Assembly (NCBI GenBank): GCA_022823185.1
Contig: JAJDXQ010000036.1
Coordinates: 1 to 64,000 of the forward strand
Length of the DNA stretch: 64,000 nt
From: Caldilineaceae bacterium
Lineage (GTDB): Bacteria > Chloroflexota > Anaerolineae > Caldilineales > Caldilineaceae
Reading direction: 5' to 3'
The notes beneath the pieces are model-generated. The model saw only the letters and a program-made list of their open reading frames with translations. It was not told where the DNA came from and made no database searches. Positions 8,858-16,811 of the stretch are shown piece by piece. Within the stretch, counting starts at the first letter, position 1; every line of letters begins with the position of its first letter. The position numbers and the translations under genes are program-made.

Positions 8858-8914
8858 GCGCCCGCATGTGAAAATTTCGCGTGTTGGCCATCTGCTTGGC
8901 CCGATGTATCTTAA
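8858..8914 (+). pseudogene. Remnant of a second amidase C-terminus
   Basis: Read in frame, 8858-8914 gives A-P-A-C-E-N-F-A-C-W-P-S-A-W-P-D-V-S-stop. The last 18 residues of the intact amidase are A-A-A-F-E-S-V-A-P-W-T-S-A-W-P-D-V-S-stop. Twelve of 18 positions match, with synonymous differences (cct/ccc, tca/tct) and a changed stop (TAG/TAA). Upstream the match fades and an in-frame TGA occurs. The end is probably kept because it doubles as the promoter of the second mqnA gene. Confidence 0.65.
8884..8912 (+). promoter_or_regulatory. Promoter of mqnA copy 2
   Basis: TTGGCC (8884-8889), a 17-nt spacer and TATCTT (8907-8912) predict a transcript start at about 8919. The arrangement is identical to that before mqnA copy 1, and it overlaps the amidase remnant. 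The rest of the 8674-8880 stretch shows nothing recognisable. Confidence 0.45.
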
Positions 8915-8918
8915 ACAC

Positions 8919-9027
8919 TGTAGGTCCAATGACGGACGCTACATTCAGTGCAATCACGGAATACGTAGCTTGCACACGTAAAATTCCATAGCCCTCCGGG
9001 GATCGTTAAGACAAGGACGTCTTAATC
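8919..9027 (+). promoter_or_regulatory. Structured 5' leader of mqnA copy 2 (candidate cis-regulatory RNA)
   Basis: This 109-nt leader is homologous to 7718-7830. Helix 1 keeps both strands (TGTAG+GTCC 8919-8927; GGAC 8934-8937; CTACA 8939-8943), while its loop is AATGAC instead of ACTGAA and its bulge is G instead of T. Helix 2 is rebuilt with other bases (ATTC 8943-8946 with GAAT 8959-8962). The blocks GTAGCTTGCACAC and ATTCCATAGCCC are unchanged. The last helix, GTTAAGAC (9005-9012) with GTCTTAAT (9019-9026), keeps all eight pairs, one now as G-U. The ribosome site in the loop changes from AAGGAGG to AAGGACG, so translation may be weaker than for copy 1. Confidence 0.6.
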
Positions 9028-9870
9028 ATGTCACATTGGCACCGACGCCAACACACCGAATCAGCCCCCCAGGCCGACAAGAAACCTCTACGCGTTGGCT
9101 GTGTTGAGTATTTGAATGCCCGTCCGCTCTGGCAGGGCCTCGGCAGAAGGCCCGACCTCTTCGCGCTGCAATACGACGTACCATCGCGCTGTTCCGCATG
9201 GCTGCACAGCGGCGCCGTTGACCTCGCCCTGCTTTCCTCCATCGAATACACGCCCCGCTACCGCGTTGTGCCTGGGGCCGCAGTGACCTCGACAGGGCCA
9301 GCCGACTCGGCTGCCGTGTTTTGCCGGAAGCCGCTGACAAGGGCCCGTTCTGTTGCGCTCGATCCCAGTTCCCGGACCTCTGCCACCCTGATGCGAATCC
9401 TCTGCGCTGAATGGTTCGACATTGAGCCGGAGTTTATCACAATGGAACCGGACTTGACTGTGATGCTCAAACGCTGCGACGCCGCGCTCCTGATCGGCGA
9501 CAGCGCGATACATGTGGACCATGCCAGGCTTGGGCTCAGCAAGTTTGACCTCTGCAACGAGTGGCGCGGCCTGACCAGCCTGCCATTCGTCTTTGCGTTC
9601 TGGACCTGCCGGCCAGAGGCCTTGACCCCACTCCATCTCCAGGCCATCCGCGATGCACGCGAATCCGGCGTTGCCGCGCTTGACGCTATCGCCGGCGCGC
9701 ACTACCCTCAGGACGAGGCCCTGGCGGCTGCAGGCGGGGCCTACCTGCGCAAAAGCGTCCAATACCGCTTCGATGAAGACTGCTTCGCCAGCCTGCAGAG
9801 GTTCTACGCCTACGCGTCCAAACTTGGTATCATCGAACAGGCCCAGCCGGTCCGCTTCTATGGGACTTGA
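9028..9870 (+). CDS. mqnA: Chorismate dehydratase MqnA, copy 2
   Basis: This is a full-length paralog (280 aa) of the preceding gene, with the same predicted reaction on chorismate in the futalosine pathway. The two proteins are collinear without gaps. In the stretch from RVGCVEYLNARPLWQGL to LLSSIEY, 40 of 54 residues are identical by hand count, and the DAALLIGD and LTSLPFVFAFW regions are also kept. The frame is undamaged and differences favour conservative replacements, so it is likely functional rather than a decaying duplicate. The start ATG 9028 is again directly after the hairpin carrying the ribosome site. Whether the two copies differ in substrate or in expression cannot be told from sequence. 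Confidence 0.88.
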   Translation: MSHWHRRQHTESAPQADKKPLRVGCVEYLNARPLWQGLGRRPDLFALQYDVPSRCSAWLHSGAVDLALLSSIEYTPRYRVVPGAAVTSTGPADSAAVFCRKPLTRARSVALDPSSRTSATLMRILCAEWFDIEPEFITMEPDLTVMLKRCDAALLIGDSAIHVDHARLGLSKFDLCNEWRGLTSLPFVFAFWTCRPEALTPLHLQAIRDARESGVAALDAIAGAHYPQDEALAAAGGAYLRKSVQYRFDEDCFASLQRFYAYASKLGIIEQAQPVRFYGT

Positions 9871-10248
9871 GCGAAGGAGATGTTACTGTCTATTGAACAG
9901 AGGGACCTCGATTGGAGTCACTCCGTTGGCAACCTGAAGGCGCTCATATCCCCCGGGGAAGTGGCCCTATGCTGGGGCGACTCCAACGGGAGGGAGCTGC
10001 CCCAGCCTTCAAGGCTGCCAAGCTGCCTCCACCACCGCTCTGCAGCAGTTAGCCGCGACTTGGGACGAGTGGCTGGCAATTTGGAAAACGAGCTTTCGTT
10101 CTCATGGATCGTTCCAGGAATCGGCCTCCTCCCCGCCACTTCGGTCAGTCATGGAAAGATCCCCCACCATGCACGCCTGGTGGCTTGCCAAATGGATCCT
10201 GGGGTCACGAGCAATCCTCATTCATCCATACTTTCCCAGCCGAATCTG
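9871..10248. other. Non-coding gap between convergent mqnA and argJ
   Basis: This stretch of 378 bases carries only open frames that continue as antisense of argJ. A short stem CAGCC-TTCAA-GGCTG occurs near 10013-10027 without a T-run. No clear terminator, promoter or RNA gene is seen. Confidence 0.5.
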
Positions 10249-11505
10249 TTACGTTCTATACTCCGCATTGATGGACACGTATTCGTAGCTCAAATCGCAC
10301 GTCCACACTGTCGCCGCGCCCTCGCCCAGTCCCAGCGCAACCCGCACGCTGATCTCGCTCTCCGCGAAGATGGCCGACGCATCCGCCTCCGCATAGTCTG
10401 TTGGCGTTCCCGCATCCACCAGTTGGAGCTCAGCTTGCCCTGCCTGCGGCTGACCCGGCGCAATGTACAGGTACGCACGCGTCGGATCCACCGTCGCACC
10501 AGAATAACCCACAGCGCAAAGAATCCGGCCCCAATTGGCATCGTGCCCGAAGAAGGCCGTCTTTACCAGCGGGCTCTTCGCTATCGAATTCGCGACAGTG
10601 TGCGCCTCTTCATCGCTCACAGCGCCCTCTACCTGAATCGTAACAAACTTCGTAACACCTTCGCCGTTACGGACGATCAACTTCGCGATCTCCATTGAAG
10701 CCTCGGTCAGAGCATCCACGAATGTATCGTAGTCCTGACCTTCTTCAACGATTTCGACGTTTCCTGCGGCGCCATTCGCCATGACCAGGACCGTGTCATT
10801 CGTGCTCGTATCGCCGTCTATACTGATGCGGTTGAAGCTGCGTTTGACGGCAGTGCCCAGCGCCTTTTGCAGAAGCGGCTGGGTGATTGAAACGTCCGTC
10901 GCCAGTGTACCCAACATCGTCGCCATGTTGGGATGTATCATGCCGGCTCCTTTGCCGATCCCGGTTACAGTCACCGTCTTCCCGCTGATATCCGCCTGAG
11001 CCGATGCCCACTTGGGAAAGACATCGGTCGTCATGATGGCTTCGGCCGCCTCTTCCCACCCGTCTGGTCTGAGCTTCGCCGCAACTTCTGGAATGCCGGC
11101 CTCGATCACGCCGATTGGCAGCTGTACGCCTATCACACCTGTGCTCATAACATAGGCTGTATTGTCGGTGCTGCCCAAGCTCTTCTCCGCAGCCTCAGCC
11201 ATGCGCCGGGCATTTGCATTGCCCTCCGCGCTCGTACAGGCATTCGCGTTCCCGCTGTTGATCACCACGCCGTGCGTGCCTTCCGGATTCATGCGCAACA
11301 GATCGCGATCATACAGCACCGGCGCCGCGGGAAATGCGTTCTGTGTAAAAACGGCCGCGGATCGGCACGCAGTCGGGCTGGCAATCAACGCCAGGTCCAG
11401 CGCGCCCGTTGGTTTTACACCGCAATGAATTCCCGCCGCGTCAAAGCCCTTGACTGGAATCGGCGGCGTAGAAGGTCCTGCAAAAGCATGTTCTTTCGTT
11501 GACAT
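10249..11505 (-). CDS. argJ: Bifunctional glutamate N-acetyltransferase / amino-acid acetyltransferase ArgJ
   Basis: ArgJ moves the acetyl group from N-acetylornithine to glutamate, recycling acetyl in arginine biosynthesis. The 418-aa precursor is normal for the family. The self-cleavage site is visible as GKGAGMIHPNMATMLGTLAT: the threonine after ALA in MATMLG becomes the N-terminal nucleophile of the beta chain. The start at 11505 has GGAGA 8 nt upstream. It lies 102 nt downstream of argG on the same strand, so the two arginine genes probably share a transcript. Whether it can also use acetyl-CoA (the bifunctional form) cannot be decided here; no argA is seen in the window. Confidence 0.93.
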   Translation of the reverse strand: MSTKEHAFAGPSTPPIPVKGFDAAGIHCGVKPTGALDLALIASPTACRSAAVFTQNAFPAAPVLYDRDLLRMNPEGTHGVVINSGNANACTSAEGNANARRMAEAAEKSLGSTDNTAYVMSTGVIGVQLPIGVIEAGIPEVAAKLRPDGWEEAAEAIMTTDVFPKWASAQADISGKTVTVTGIGKGAGMIHPNMATMLGTLATDVSITQPLLQKALGTAVKRSFNRISIDGDTSTNDTVLVMANGAAGNVEIVEEGQDYDTFVDALTEASMEIAKLIVRNGEGVTKFVTIQVEGAVSDEEAHTVANSIAKSPLVKTAFFGHDANWGRILCAVGYSGATVDPTRAYLYIAPGQPQAGQAELQLVDAGTPTDYAEADASAIFAESEISVRVALGLGEGAATVWTCDLSYEYVSINAEYRT

Positions 11506-11607
11506 CAGTATTCTCCGTGAAAATTGGATGTGATGGAGGCCGACAGGTGGCCCGATTCCTGCTTTCCCTCTCTAAAACCGGGTCGTTTGATCAAATGACG
11601 CAGCGAG

Positions 11608-12891
11608 TCAGTCTCTTTTTATCCAGTCGCCCTCTGCTAGTGCCTCGCCAACGGGCCGGGGCGGCATGGAGTCGGCGGGGTGCTCTTCTCGGAGCAAGGC
11701 TTCCACTTTGAGAGGAAGGCCAAACAGGCGGATGAAGCCTTCGGCGTCGGACTGGTTATACACGTCGTCCTCGTCGAACGTAACGTAATCCTCTCGGTAT
11801 AGGCTGTGGGGCGATCTCCGGCCGACCAGCATCGCCAGTCCTTTGTAGAGCTTCAGGCGCACGGTCCCGCTAATTGACTTCTCCGTCTCCTGCACAAATG
11901 CGTCCAGTGCTTTTCGCAGGGGCGTGAACCAGAGGCCGTTGTAGACCAGCTCGGCATAGCGCAGCCCGACTTGCTGCTTCCAGTGCAGCGTGTCCTTGTC
12001 CAGGCAAAGCTGCTCCAAGGCTGCGTGGCCCTTGTACAGGATCGTCCCGCCCGGCGTCTCATAGACGCCCCGGCTCTTCATACCGACCAGGCGGTTCTCT
12101 ACCAGATCGACGCGGCCGATGCCGTGGACGCAGCCAATCTCATTGAGTTTCTGCATCAGCTCGACCGGCCCCATCGCGACACCGTTCAAGCGTTCCGGAA
12201 AGCCCCGCCGGAAGTAGATTTCCACATAGCTGGGGTCGTCGGGAGCATCCTCGGGGGAGTTCGTCCATTCGAACATGTCGGCAGGCGGCTCAGTCCAGGG
12301 GTCTTCCAGCGGCCCGCCCTCATTGCTCAGGTGCCAGAGATTGCGATCCTGGCTGTAAATGCGGTCGGCAGATGCCTTGACCGGCACGTCGTGTTCCTCC
12401 GCGTAGTCGAGCGCATCCGAACGGCCCCGAATGTCCCACTCCCGCCAGGGCGCGATGATTTTCAGCTTCGGGTTCAACGCCATCACTGTCAGCTCGAAAC
12501 GAACCTGGTCGTTACCCTTGCCGGTTGCGCCGTGAGAAACTGCGTCCGCGCCTTCCAACTGCGCGATTTCCACCAGCCGTTTGGCGATCAAGGGACGCGC
12601 GAATGATGTGCCGAGCAGATAGTCCCGTTCGTAGATCGCTCCCGCCTGCATCGTCGGAAAGACGTAGTCGGTCAGGAATTCGGCGCGCAGATCCTCGACA
12701 TAGCAGCGAGTCGCGCCGGACGCGATCGCCTTTTCCTCCAGCCCGTCCAACTCCTCTTCCTGGCCCAGGTTGGCGCAAAAGCAGACCACATCGCAGCCAT
12801 AGTTGTTCTTGAGCCAAGGCACGATCACACTTGTGTCAAGCCCGCCGGAATAGGCGAGAACCGCCTTTCTGACAGATCCTCTGACAGTCAT
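11608..12891 (-). CDS. argG: Argininosuccinate synthase
   Basis: ArgG joins citrulline and aspartate using ATP to give argininosuccinate. The 427-aa product starts [20 protein letters not shown]; the SGGLDTS motif near residues 15-21 is the ATP pyrophosphatase P-loop of the family. Other family stretches are [15 protein letters not shown] and the [11 protein letters not shown] segment. ATG 12891 is chosen because AAGGAGAG lies just upstream on the minus strand. The frame stays open to 13131, but that extension has no family similarity and runs over the leader terminator. It is the first gene of an argG-argJ pair with a long structured leader that may control it. Confidence 0.95.
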   Translation of the reverse strand: MTVRGSVRKAVLAYSGGLDTSVIVPWLKNNYGCDVVCFCANLGQEEELDGLEEKAIASGATRCYVEDLRAEFLTDYVFPTMQAGAIYERDYLLGTSFARPLIAKRLVEIAQLEGADAVSHGATGKGNDQVRFELTVMALNPKLKIIAPWREWDIRGRSDALDYAEEHDVPVKASADRIYSQDRNLWHLSNEGGPLEDPWTEPPADMFEWTNSPEDAPDDPSYVEIYFRRGFPERLNGVAMGPVELMQKLNEIGCVHGIGRVDLVENRLVGMKSRGVYETPGGTILYKGHAALEQLCLDKDTLHWKQQVGLRYAELVYNGLWFTPLRKALDAFVQETEKSISGTVRLKLYKGLAMLVGRRSPHSLYREDYVTFDEDDVYNQSDAEGFIRLFGLPLKVEALLREEHPADSMPPRPVGEALAEGDWIKRD

Positions 12892-13064
12892 ACACTCTCC
12901 TTTTTGGTCTGAGGCAGTCCCTCGGTTCCCCACAGGACTCCAAATCGCAGTCGCCGCAAAGCCAACAGTGCCGTCGGGTGCACATGGGAGCGCAACGCAG
13001 CCCTTTCGCTGGAATGCCGAATCATGATGACAACCAATGCCTTGTCGCGAATGAGCCATACCCC

Positions 13065-13099
13065 AAAAACAAAAAACCACTTCGGACCAACCGAAGCGG
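13065..13099 (-). terminator. Intrinsic terminator or attenuator ahead of argG
   Basis: On the minus strand CCGCTTCGG, loop TTGGT and CCGAAGTGG (nine pairs, one G-U) are followed by TTTTTTGTTTTT. This is a strong rho-independent signal. It lies 229 nt after the P450 stop and about 170 nt before argG. It could end the P450 transcript or act as an attenuator inside the argG leader. Confidence 0.7.
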
Positions 13100-13136
13100 C
13101 AAACGGGAAACGAGCGAAGAGTATGGCGCACTGAAA

Positions 13137-13188
13137 CAGCGATTCCTCAGGAATGCTGAAACAGGAAGTCGCACCCGCTTCCCGCGGG
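13137..13188 (-). promoter_or_regulatory. Two leader hairpins upstream of the argG terminator
   Basis: The first stem is CCCGC-GGGAA-GCGGG (13188-13174 on the minus strand). The second is CAGC+ATTCC, loop TGA, GGAAT+C+GCTG (13158-13137), nine pairs with one bulge. They sit 38 nt before the terminator hairpin. T-box consensus sequences were looked for and not found. Confidence 0.35.
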
Positions 13189-13327
13189 CCTCCTCCTCGC
13201 AAACTCAAGACTCGTTGAGATCATTCTCGCGACTCGTCAACCTGGCAGTGCACGATGGCTGTGCCTGATTCAGACTCAAGGCTAACTTAACTGATCTGGA
13301 AAGTCAAGAATCGTGCTCAGTTTGCCC

Positions 13328-14611
13328 TCAATTGTGTGCCTTTTCGGCCAAGGCAGGAGCGACCGGGACGGGACGCTCCACCTCGACAAGCAGGTCTTCG
13401 ACTCCTCGAAGTACAACCTGCTTTCTCTGCTGCGGCACAGCGGCCAGTCTTATGGTAGAAAACCGTTCGAGTAGACAGGCAAAAGCAATCTGCCCCTCAA
13501 GCTTCGCCAGTGACGCCCCCAGGCAGTAGTGGATGCCCCTTCCGAAAGAAATGTGGCTCTTTTCCTGGCGCCCGATGTCCAACCGATTGGGTTCAGTAAA
13601 GGCGGCGGGGTCTCTGTTGGCAGCGCCGACGACAGCAACAACCTGCTGGCCCGCGCGCATCCGTTTGCCTCCCATCTCCACGTCCTCGACCAGCGTGCGT
13701 CCGTCGAGCTGCACAGGGCTGTCGTATCTGAGCAACTCGTCGATTGCCGAATCAATCAGTTCGGGCTGTTCTTTCAATCTTTTCAGTTCCTCTGGATTCC
13801 GAAGCAAAGCCAACATGCCGTTGCCGATCAGATTGCGCGTCGTTTCGTTCCCCGCCACCAGCAAGAGCAGGAGAGTGGCAAGAAGCTCCCCGTGCGAGAG
13901 CCTGTCGCCTTCCTCCTCGGCTGCCAGGAGCGCGCTCACCAAGTCGTCCTGTGGATCCTGCCGCCTCTGCTCAATAATGCCCTCGAAATACTCGTACAGC
14001 TCCTGCTCCGATCGACGAAACCGCTCCCTTTGCTCTCTGGTCTGGACAGGTTCCAGCGAGACGACGATGTCATTGGACCACTCTTTGAACTGTTCCAGGT
14101 CCTGGGCGGGGACGCCCAGCATTTCGGCGATTACGATGACTGGCAGAGGAAAGGCGAAACTGTCGATCAGGTCGAACTGCCTCTCCCCGTCGACGCCGTC
14201 GAGCAATTCTTCCACGATTTCCTCGATACGCGGTTTCAACGCAGTCACAGACCGGGGCGTAAACGCTTTGGAAACTAGCGAACGAAGGCGCGTGTGATCG
14301 GGGGGATCCAAGTCCAGCATACTGCGATCCCTCGTATAAATTCGATCTCCCGCCCCGGCTCCCCAATTGGAAAAACGCTGGTGGTCGAGGAGTATCTGTT
14401 CGACGTCTTCATAGCGAGTCACCGCCCAGCCGTCAACGAGGCGCATTCTGTGGATCGGGTCTTTTTCTCGCAACAGTCTGTAGGTGGGATAGGGATCGGC
14501 GAGAACTCTGTCCGACGTCAGGTCAAAGCTGACGCCCGACTCCAGAATCTCCCAACCCAAGAGGAGTTTCTTGGCAACCGGTTTTATCAAGTCTATAAGT
14601 GGTTCTGGCAT
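13328..14611 (-). CDS. Cytochrome P450
   Basis: This is a soluble bacterial P450 monooxygenase of 427 aa. Key features are the I-helix oxygen-binding motif AGNETTRN, the ExxR-containing K-helix (IDELLRYDSPVQLDGR region) and the heme-cysteine loop SFGRGIHYCLGASLAKLEG, with the axial cysteine at about residue 363. There is no membrane anchor, as expected for bacterial P450s that take electrons from a ferredoxin. No ferredoxin or reductase gene is adjacent. The chosen start is ATG 14611; a TTG at 14620 would add three residues. The substrate is unknown. Two adjacent palindromes lie just upstream. Confidence 0.9.
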   Translation of the reverse strand: MPEPLIDLIKPVAKKLLLGWEILESGVSFDLTSDRVLADPYPTYRLLREKDPIHRMRLVDGWAVTRYEDVEQILLDHQRFSNWGAGAGDRIYTRDRSMLDLDPPDHTRLRSLVSKAFTPRSVTALKPRIEEIVEELLDGVDGERQFDLIDSFAFPLPVIVIAEMLGVPAQDLEQFKEWSNDIVVSLEPVQTREQRERFRRSEQELYEYFEGIIEQRRQDPQDDLVSALLAAEEEGDRLSHGELLATLLLLLVAGNETTRNLIGNGMLALLRNPEELKRLKEQPELIDSAIDELLRYDSPVQLDGRTLVEDVEMGGKRMRAGQQVVAVVGAANRDPAAFTEPNRLDIGRQEKSHISFGRGIHYCLGASLAKLEGQIAFACLLERFSTIRLAAVPQQRKQVVLRGVEDLLVEVERPVPVAPALAEKAHN

Positions 14612-14644
14612 CAGACTCAAGGTAGGAATTCCCTTCTTTGAAAT

Positions 14645-14667
14645 GACTGAGTCAGTCTACAATTGTA
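14645..14667. promoter_or_regulatory. Adjacent palindromes upstream of the P450 gene
   Basis: GACTGA-G-TCAGTC (14645-14657) is followed directly by TACAATTGTA (14658-14667), both perfect dyads. They lie 25-56 nt upstream of the P450 start codons, a natural place for a repressor operator. No regulator gene is adjacent. Confidence 0.4.
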
Positions 14668-14777
14668 ACACGTCCTTCTGGAGGGCCCACTACAAAAGGA
14701 GCTCTGTGACAATGCCAAAGACTCTGGTCTTTGCCCCTGGAGTAGACCCTTAAAACACCACGCATAGTCACCTTCAA

Positions 14778-15689
14778 TTACTTAAACGCCCCCATTGTCA
14801 TGCCCGAAGCAATTTGTCTCTGGAAAAGGAAAAACAGGATCAATACGGGAATCGTAGCCAGCGCCATCGCCGCGTACTGCAGTCCTAGCACAGTTTCCAC
14901 CGTCATTGGCGCTGGCTTGTACAACGCGATCGCCAGGGGCAGCGTTCGCACATCTGCCTTATTCATCAGAATGAGCGAAAAGAAGAGCTCGCTCCAGATC
15001 CAGTTAATGTTAATGATCGCCATTCCAGCAATTGGTCCGCGACTGATTGGCACTACGATGCGCAGGAAGACGCCCAGCCTTCCGCATCCGTCGATTCGCG
15101 CCGCCTCTTCCAACTCCACGGGCATATGCATAAAGTAAGCACGCATCAAGATTATCGTAAATGGGGCGCCCAGCGCAGCATAAACGAGGGTTAAGCCGAA
15201 GAGGCTGTTTCTGAGGCCCAAGCTGCCCACGAAAAAGTAGAGTGGAATAGCAAGGGCGTGCGCCGGCACAGCCAAGCTGAGCAAGAGCGCTTGGTGCAAG
15301 GTTCCGTTCCCTGGAAACTGTCCCCGCGCCATCGCGTATCCGCATAAACAGGAAATAGAAAGCATCAGGACCAAGGTGGCGGCAAGCACAATGACACTAT
15401 TGAAGAAATACCTCCCGAAAAACATCCCGGTGCGTTCGCCGGTCCACACGTCTACAAACGGAGCAAACGAAAGACTGGTCGGCAAACTAAAGGGCGTGTT
15501 CAGTATCTGAGTGTCTGTCTTCAAAGTGTTCATCAAGAGGAAAAATATCGGGTACACTTGAACAAGCGCCCCAACGACCAGCAGTCCATAGATTATCGGG
15601 CGCAGACTGCTCCCGGCCCACCATCCAGGTGTCCTGCGAACTCGTGCGCTCCCGCCACTCGGCCTCGAAGTTAACCTTTCAACCGCCAT
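14778..15689 (-). CDS. Carbohydrate ABC transporter permease, MalG/UgpE type
   Basis: This is an inner-membrane permease of 303 aa, the second permease of a CUT1-type sugar importer. About six hydrophobic segments are visible, starting with PIIYGLLVVGALVQVYPIFF. The coupling motif EAARIDGCGRLGVFLRIVVP (family consensus EAAxxDGAxxxxxFxxixlP) lies around residues 205-225. It is the last gene of the set: binding protein, MalF-type permease, MalG-type permease. No ATPase is encoded nearby, which is common because CUT1 systems often share a distant MsmK-type ATPase. The substrate is unknown but likely a sugar, oligosaccharide or glycerophosphodiester. Confidence 0.9.
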   Translation of the reverse strand: MAVERLTSRPSGGSARVRRTPGWWAGSSLRPIIYGLLVVGALVQVYPIFFLLMNTLKTDTQILNTPFSLPTSLSFAPFVDVWTGERTGMFFGRYFFNSVIVLAATLVLMLSISCLCGYAMARGQFPGNGTLHQALLLSLAVPAHALAIPLYFFVGSLGLRNSLFGLTLVYAALGAPFTIILMRAYFMHMPVELEEAARIDGCGRLGVFLRIVVPISRGPIAGMAIININWIWSELFFSLILMNKADVRTLPLAIALYKPAPMTVETVLGLQYAAMALATIPVLILFFLFQRQIASGMTMGAFK

Positions 15690-15784
15690 TTATCGCTGCT
15701 CCTCTTCAAAGTCACCAGCATCAGACTCATTGATCTGTCTGCGAACGCCTGCGCATCGCGACGATCCTTGAGCCATCGCCAGGT

Positions 15785-16717
15785 CTAATACTCCACACTC
15801 TCAATTCGTACTCCCCGCACATAGCCGTAGGCGACGGCAAAGACGACGGCGAACATCACGACAGCAATTGCTGAACCGTAACCGAAATTGCCTGAACGGA
15901 ACGCGGTCTCGAAAAGATAGTACCCAAGTACCTGCGTGCTGAAGGCCGGGCCTCCCTTCGTCATCACAAGTACGATGTCAAAGACTTTCATTGCGCCGAT
16001 GATGGAGAGCATGGTAATTGAAGCCAGGACAGGTTTGATTAGCGGCACGATTAGACCCCATATGCGCTGCCACTCGTTTACGCCGTCCATCGTGGCTGCA
16101 TCGTGCATCTCCTGGGGAATGCCCTCTACCGCTGCGAGGAGAACGATCATTGGAAAGCCTACTGACTGCCAGATTGGAACAAGCATGATGCTCATCAACG
16201 CAACGTTTCGGTCGCCCAACCAGTTTTGGGCCAGTCCCTCGAGACCAATGCCCCGAAGCACTGTGTTGAACAAACCGTGGTTATACTCAAACATGTTTGC
16301 CCACAGTGTCGCAACGACTACGCCCGACATCATCACAGGAATGAAGAATGCAATGCGATAGATTTGCCACCCCTTCATACGGCGACTGATTGCCACACCT
16401 AGGAAGAGTCCGATTGAGACGGTGACAAAGGGCACGACAACTGCAAAGATCAAGCTATTGCTGAGAGCGCGCCAGAAAACTTCATCGCCGAACAACTTGG
16501 AGAAATTCCTCATCCCGATGAATGTCTGCGGCCCAAGCCCACCCCATTTGAAGAGCGACAACCGCAGTGTGTCAAATAAAGGATAGGCCATGAGCGCTAA
16601 CAACATAAGCGAAGCCGGCGCAATAAACAGATACCAGGGCAACGCATTCCTGAAGTTGCGTACTAGCCGGCTACTGCCGGTTGCCCGCACACTCTGCCCA
16701 GAATTCACAGTTGCCAA
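15785..16717 (-). CDS. Carbohydrate ABC transporter permease, MalF/UgpA type
   Basis: This 310-aa inner-membrane permease is the partner of the MalG-type protein downstream. A hydrophobic first segment (YLFIAPASLMLLALMAYPLF) and further segments fit six helices. The cytoplasmic coupling loop is DAATMDGVNEWQRIWGLIVP, near residues 217-236. It lies 94 nt after the binding protein gene, with a hairpin between them that could lower its expression relative to the binding protein. Family membership is certain; substrate is not. Confidence 0.9.
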   Translation of the reverse strand: MATVNSGQSVRATGSSRLVRNFRNALPWYLFIAPASLMLLALMAYPLFDTLRLSLFKWGGLGPQTFIGMRNFSKLFGDEVFWRALSNSLIFAVVVPFVTVSIGLFLGVAISRRMKGWQIYRIAFFIPVMMSGVVVATLWANMFEYNHGLFNTVLRGIGLEGLAQNWLGDRNVALMSIMLVPIWQSVGFPMIVLLAAVEGIPQEMHDAATMDGVNEWQRIWGLIVPLIKPVLASITMLSIIGAMKVFDIVLVMTKGGPAFSTQVLGYYLFETAFRSGNFGYGSAIAVVMFAVVFAVAYGYVRGVRIESVEY

Positions 16718-16734
16718 AGGTCCACCTCCATACG

Positions 16735-16766
16735 AAAAACAGGGAGGCCCTTTCGAACCTCCCTGT
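16735..16766 (-). terminator. Hairpin with T-run between sugar-binding protein and permease genes
   Basis: On the minus strand ACAGGGAGG, a 10-nt loop and CCTCCCTGT form nine pairs, followed by TTTT. The element lies inside an operon, 46 nt after the binding protein stop. It probably works as a partial terminator or an mRNA 3'-end stabiliser that favours binding-protein expression. Confidence 0.6.
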
Positions 16767-16811
16767 ACAAGATACTTTCATCGCAAAGAGTTTTCCGGAT
16801 TTCGCCGCCGG

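Larger units (their letters stand above)
12892..13327 (-). other. argG upstream region / leader
   Basis: These 436 bases lie between the P450 gene and argG, both on the minus strand. They contain, in transcript order, a GC stem (13188-13174), a 9-pair stem (13158-13137) and an intrinsic terminator-like hairpin (13099-13065), with about 170 nt left before argG. No argG promoter could be picked with confidence. Confidence 0.45.

Noticed and set aside
9880..10698. 272-aa rightward frame after mqnA copy 2
   Set aside because: Most of it overlaps argJ on the other strand, composition is Arg/Ser/His-rich, and no family features are seen.
12892..13131. N-terminal extension of argG to 13131
   Set aside because: The extension crosses the T-run of an intrinsic terminator and has no argG similarity, while ATG 12891 has a good AAGGAGAG site.
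12900..13300. T-box riboswitch in the argG leader
   Set aside because: The leader has stems and a terminator, but the conserved T-box sequence (TGGNACC type) is absent on the minus strand.
13529..14297. Two long rightward frames opposite the P450 gene
   Set aside because: Both mirror the P450 coding sequence, including its heme region, and have biased composition.
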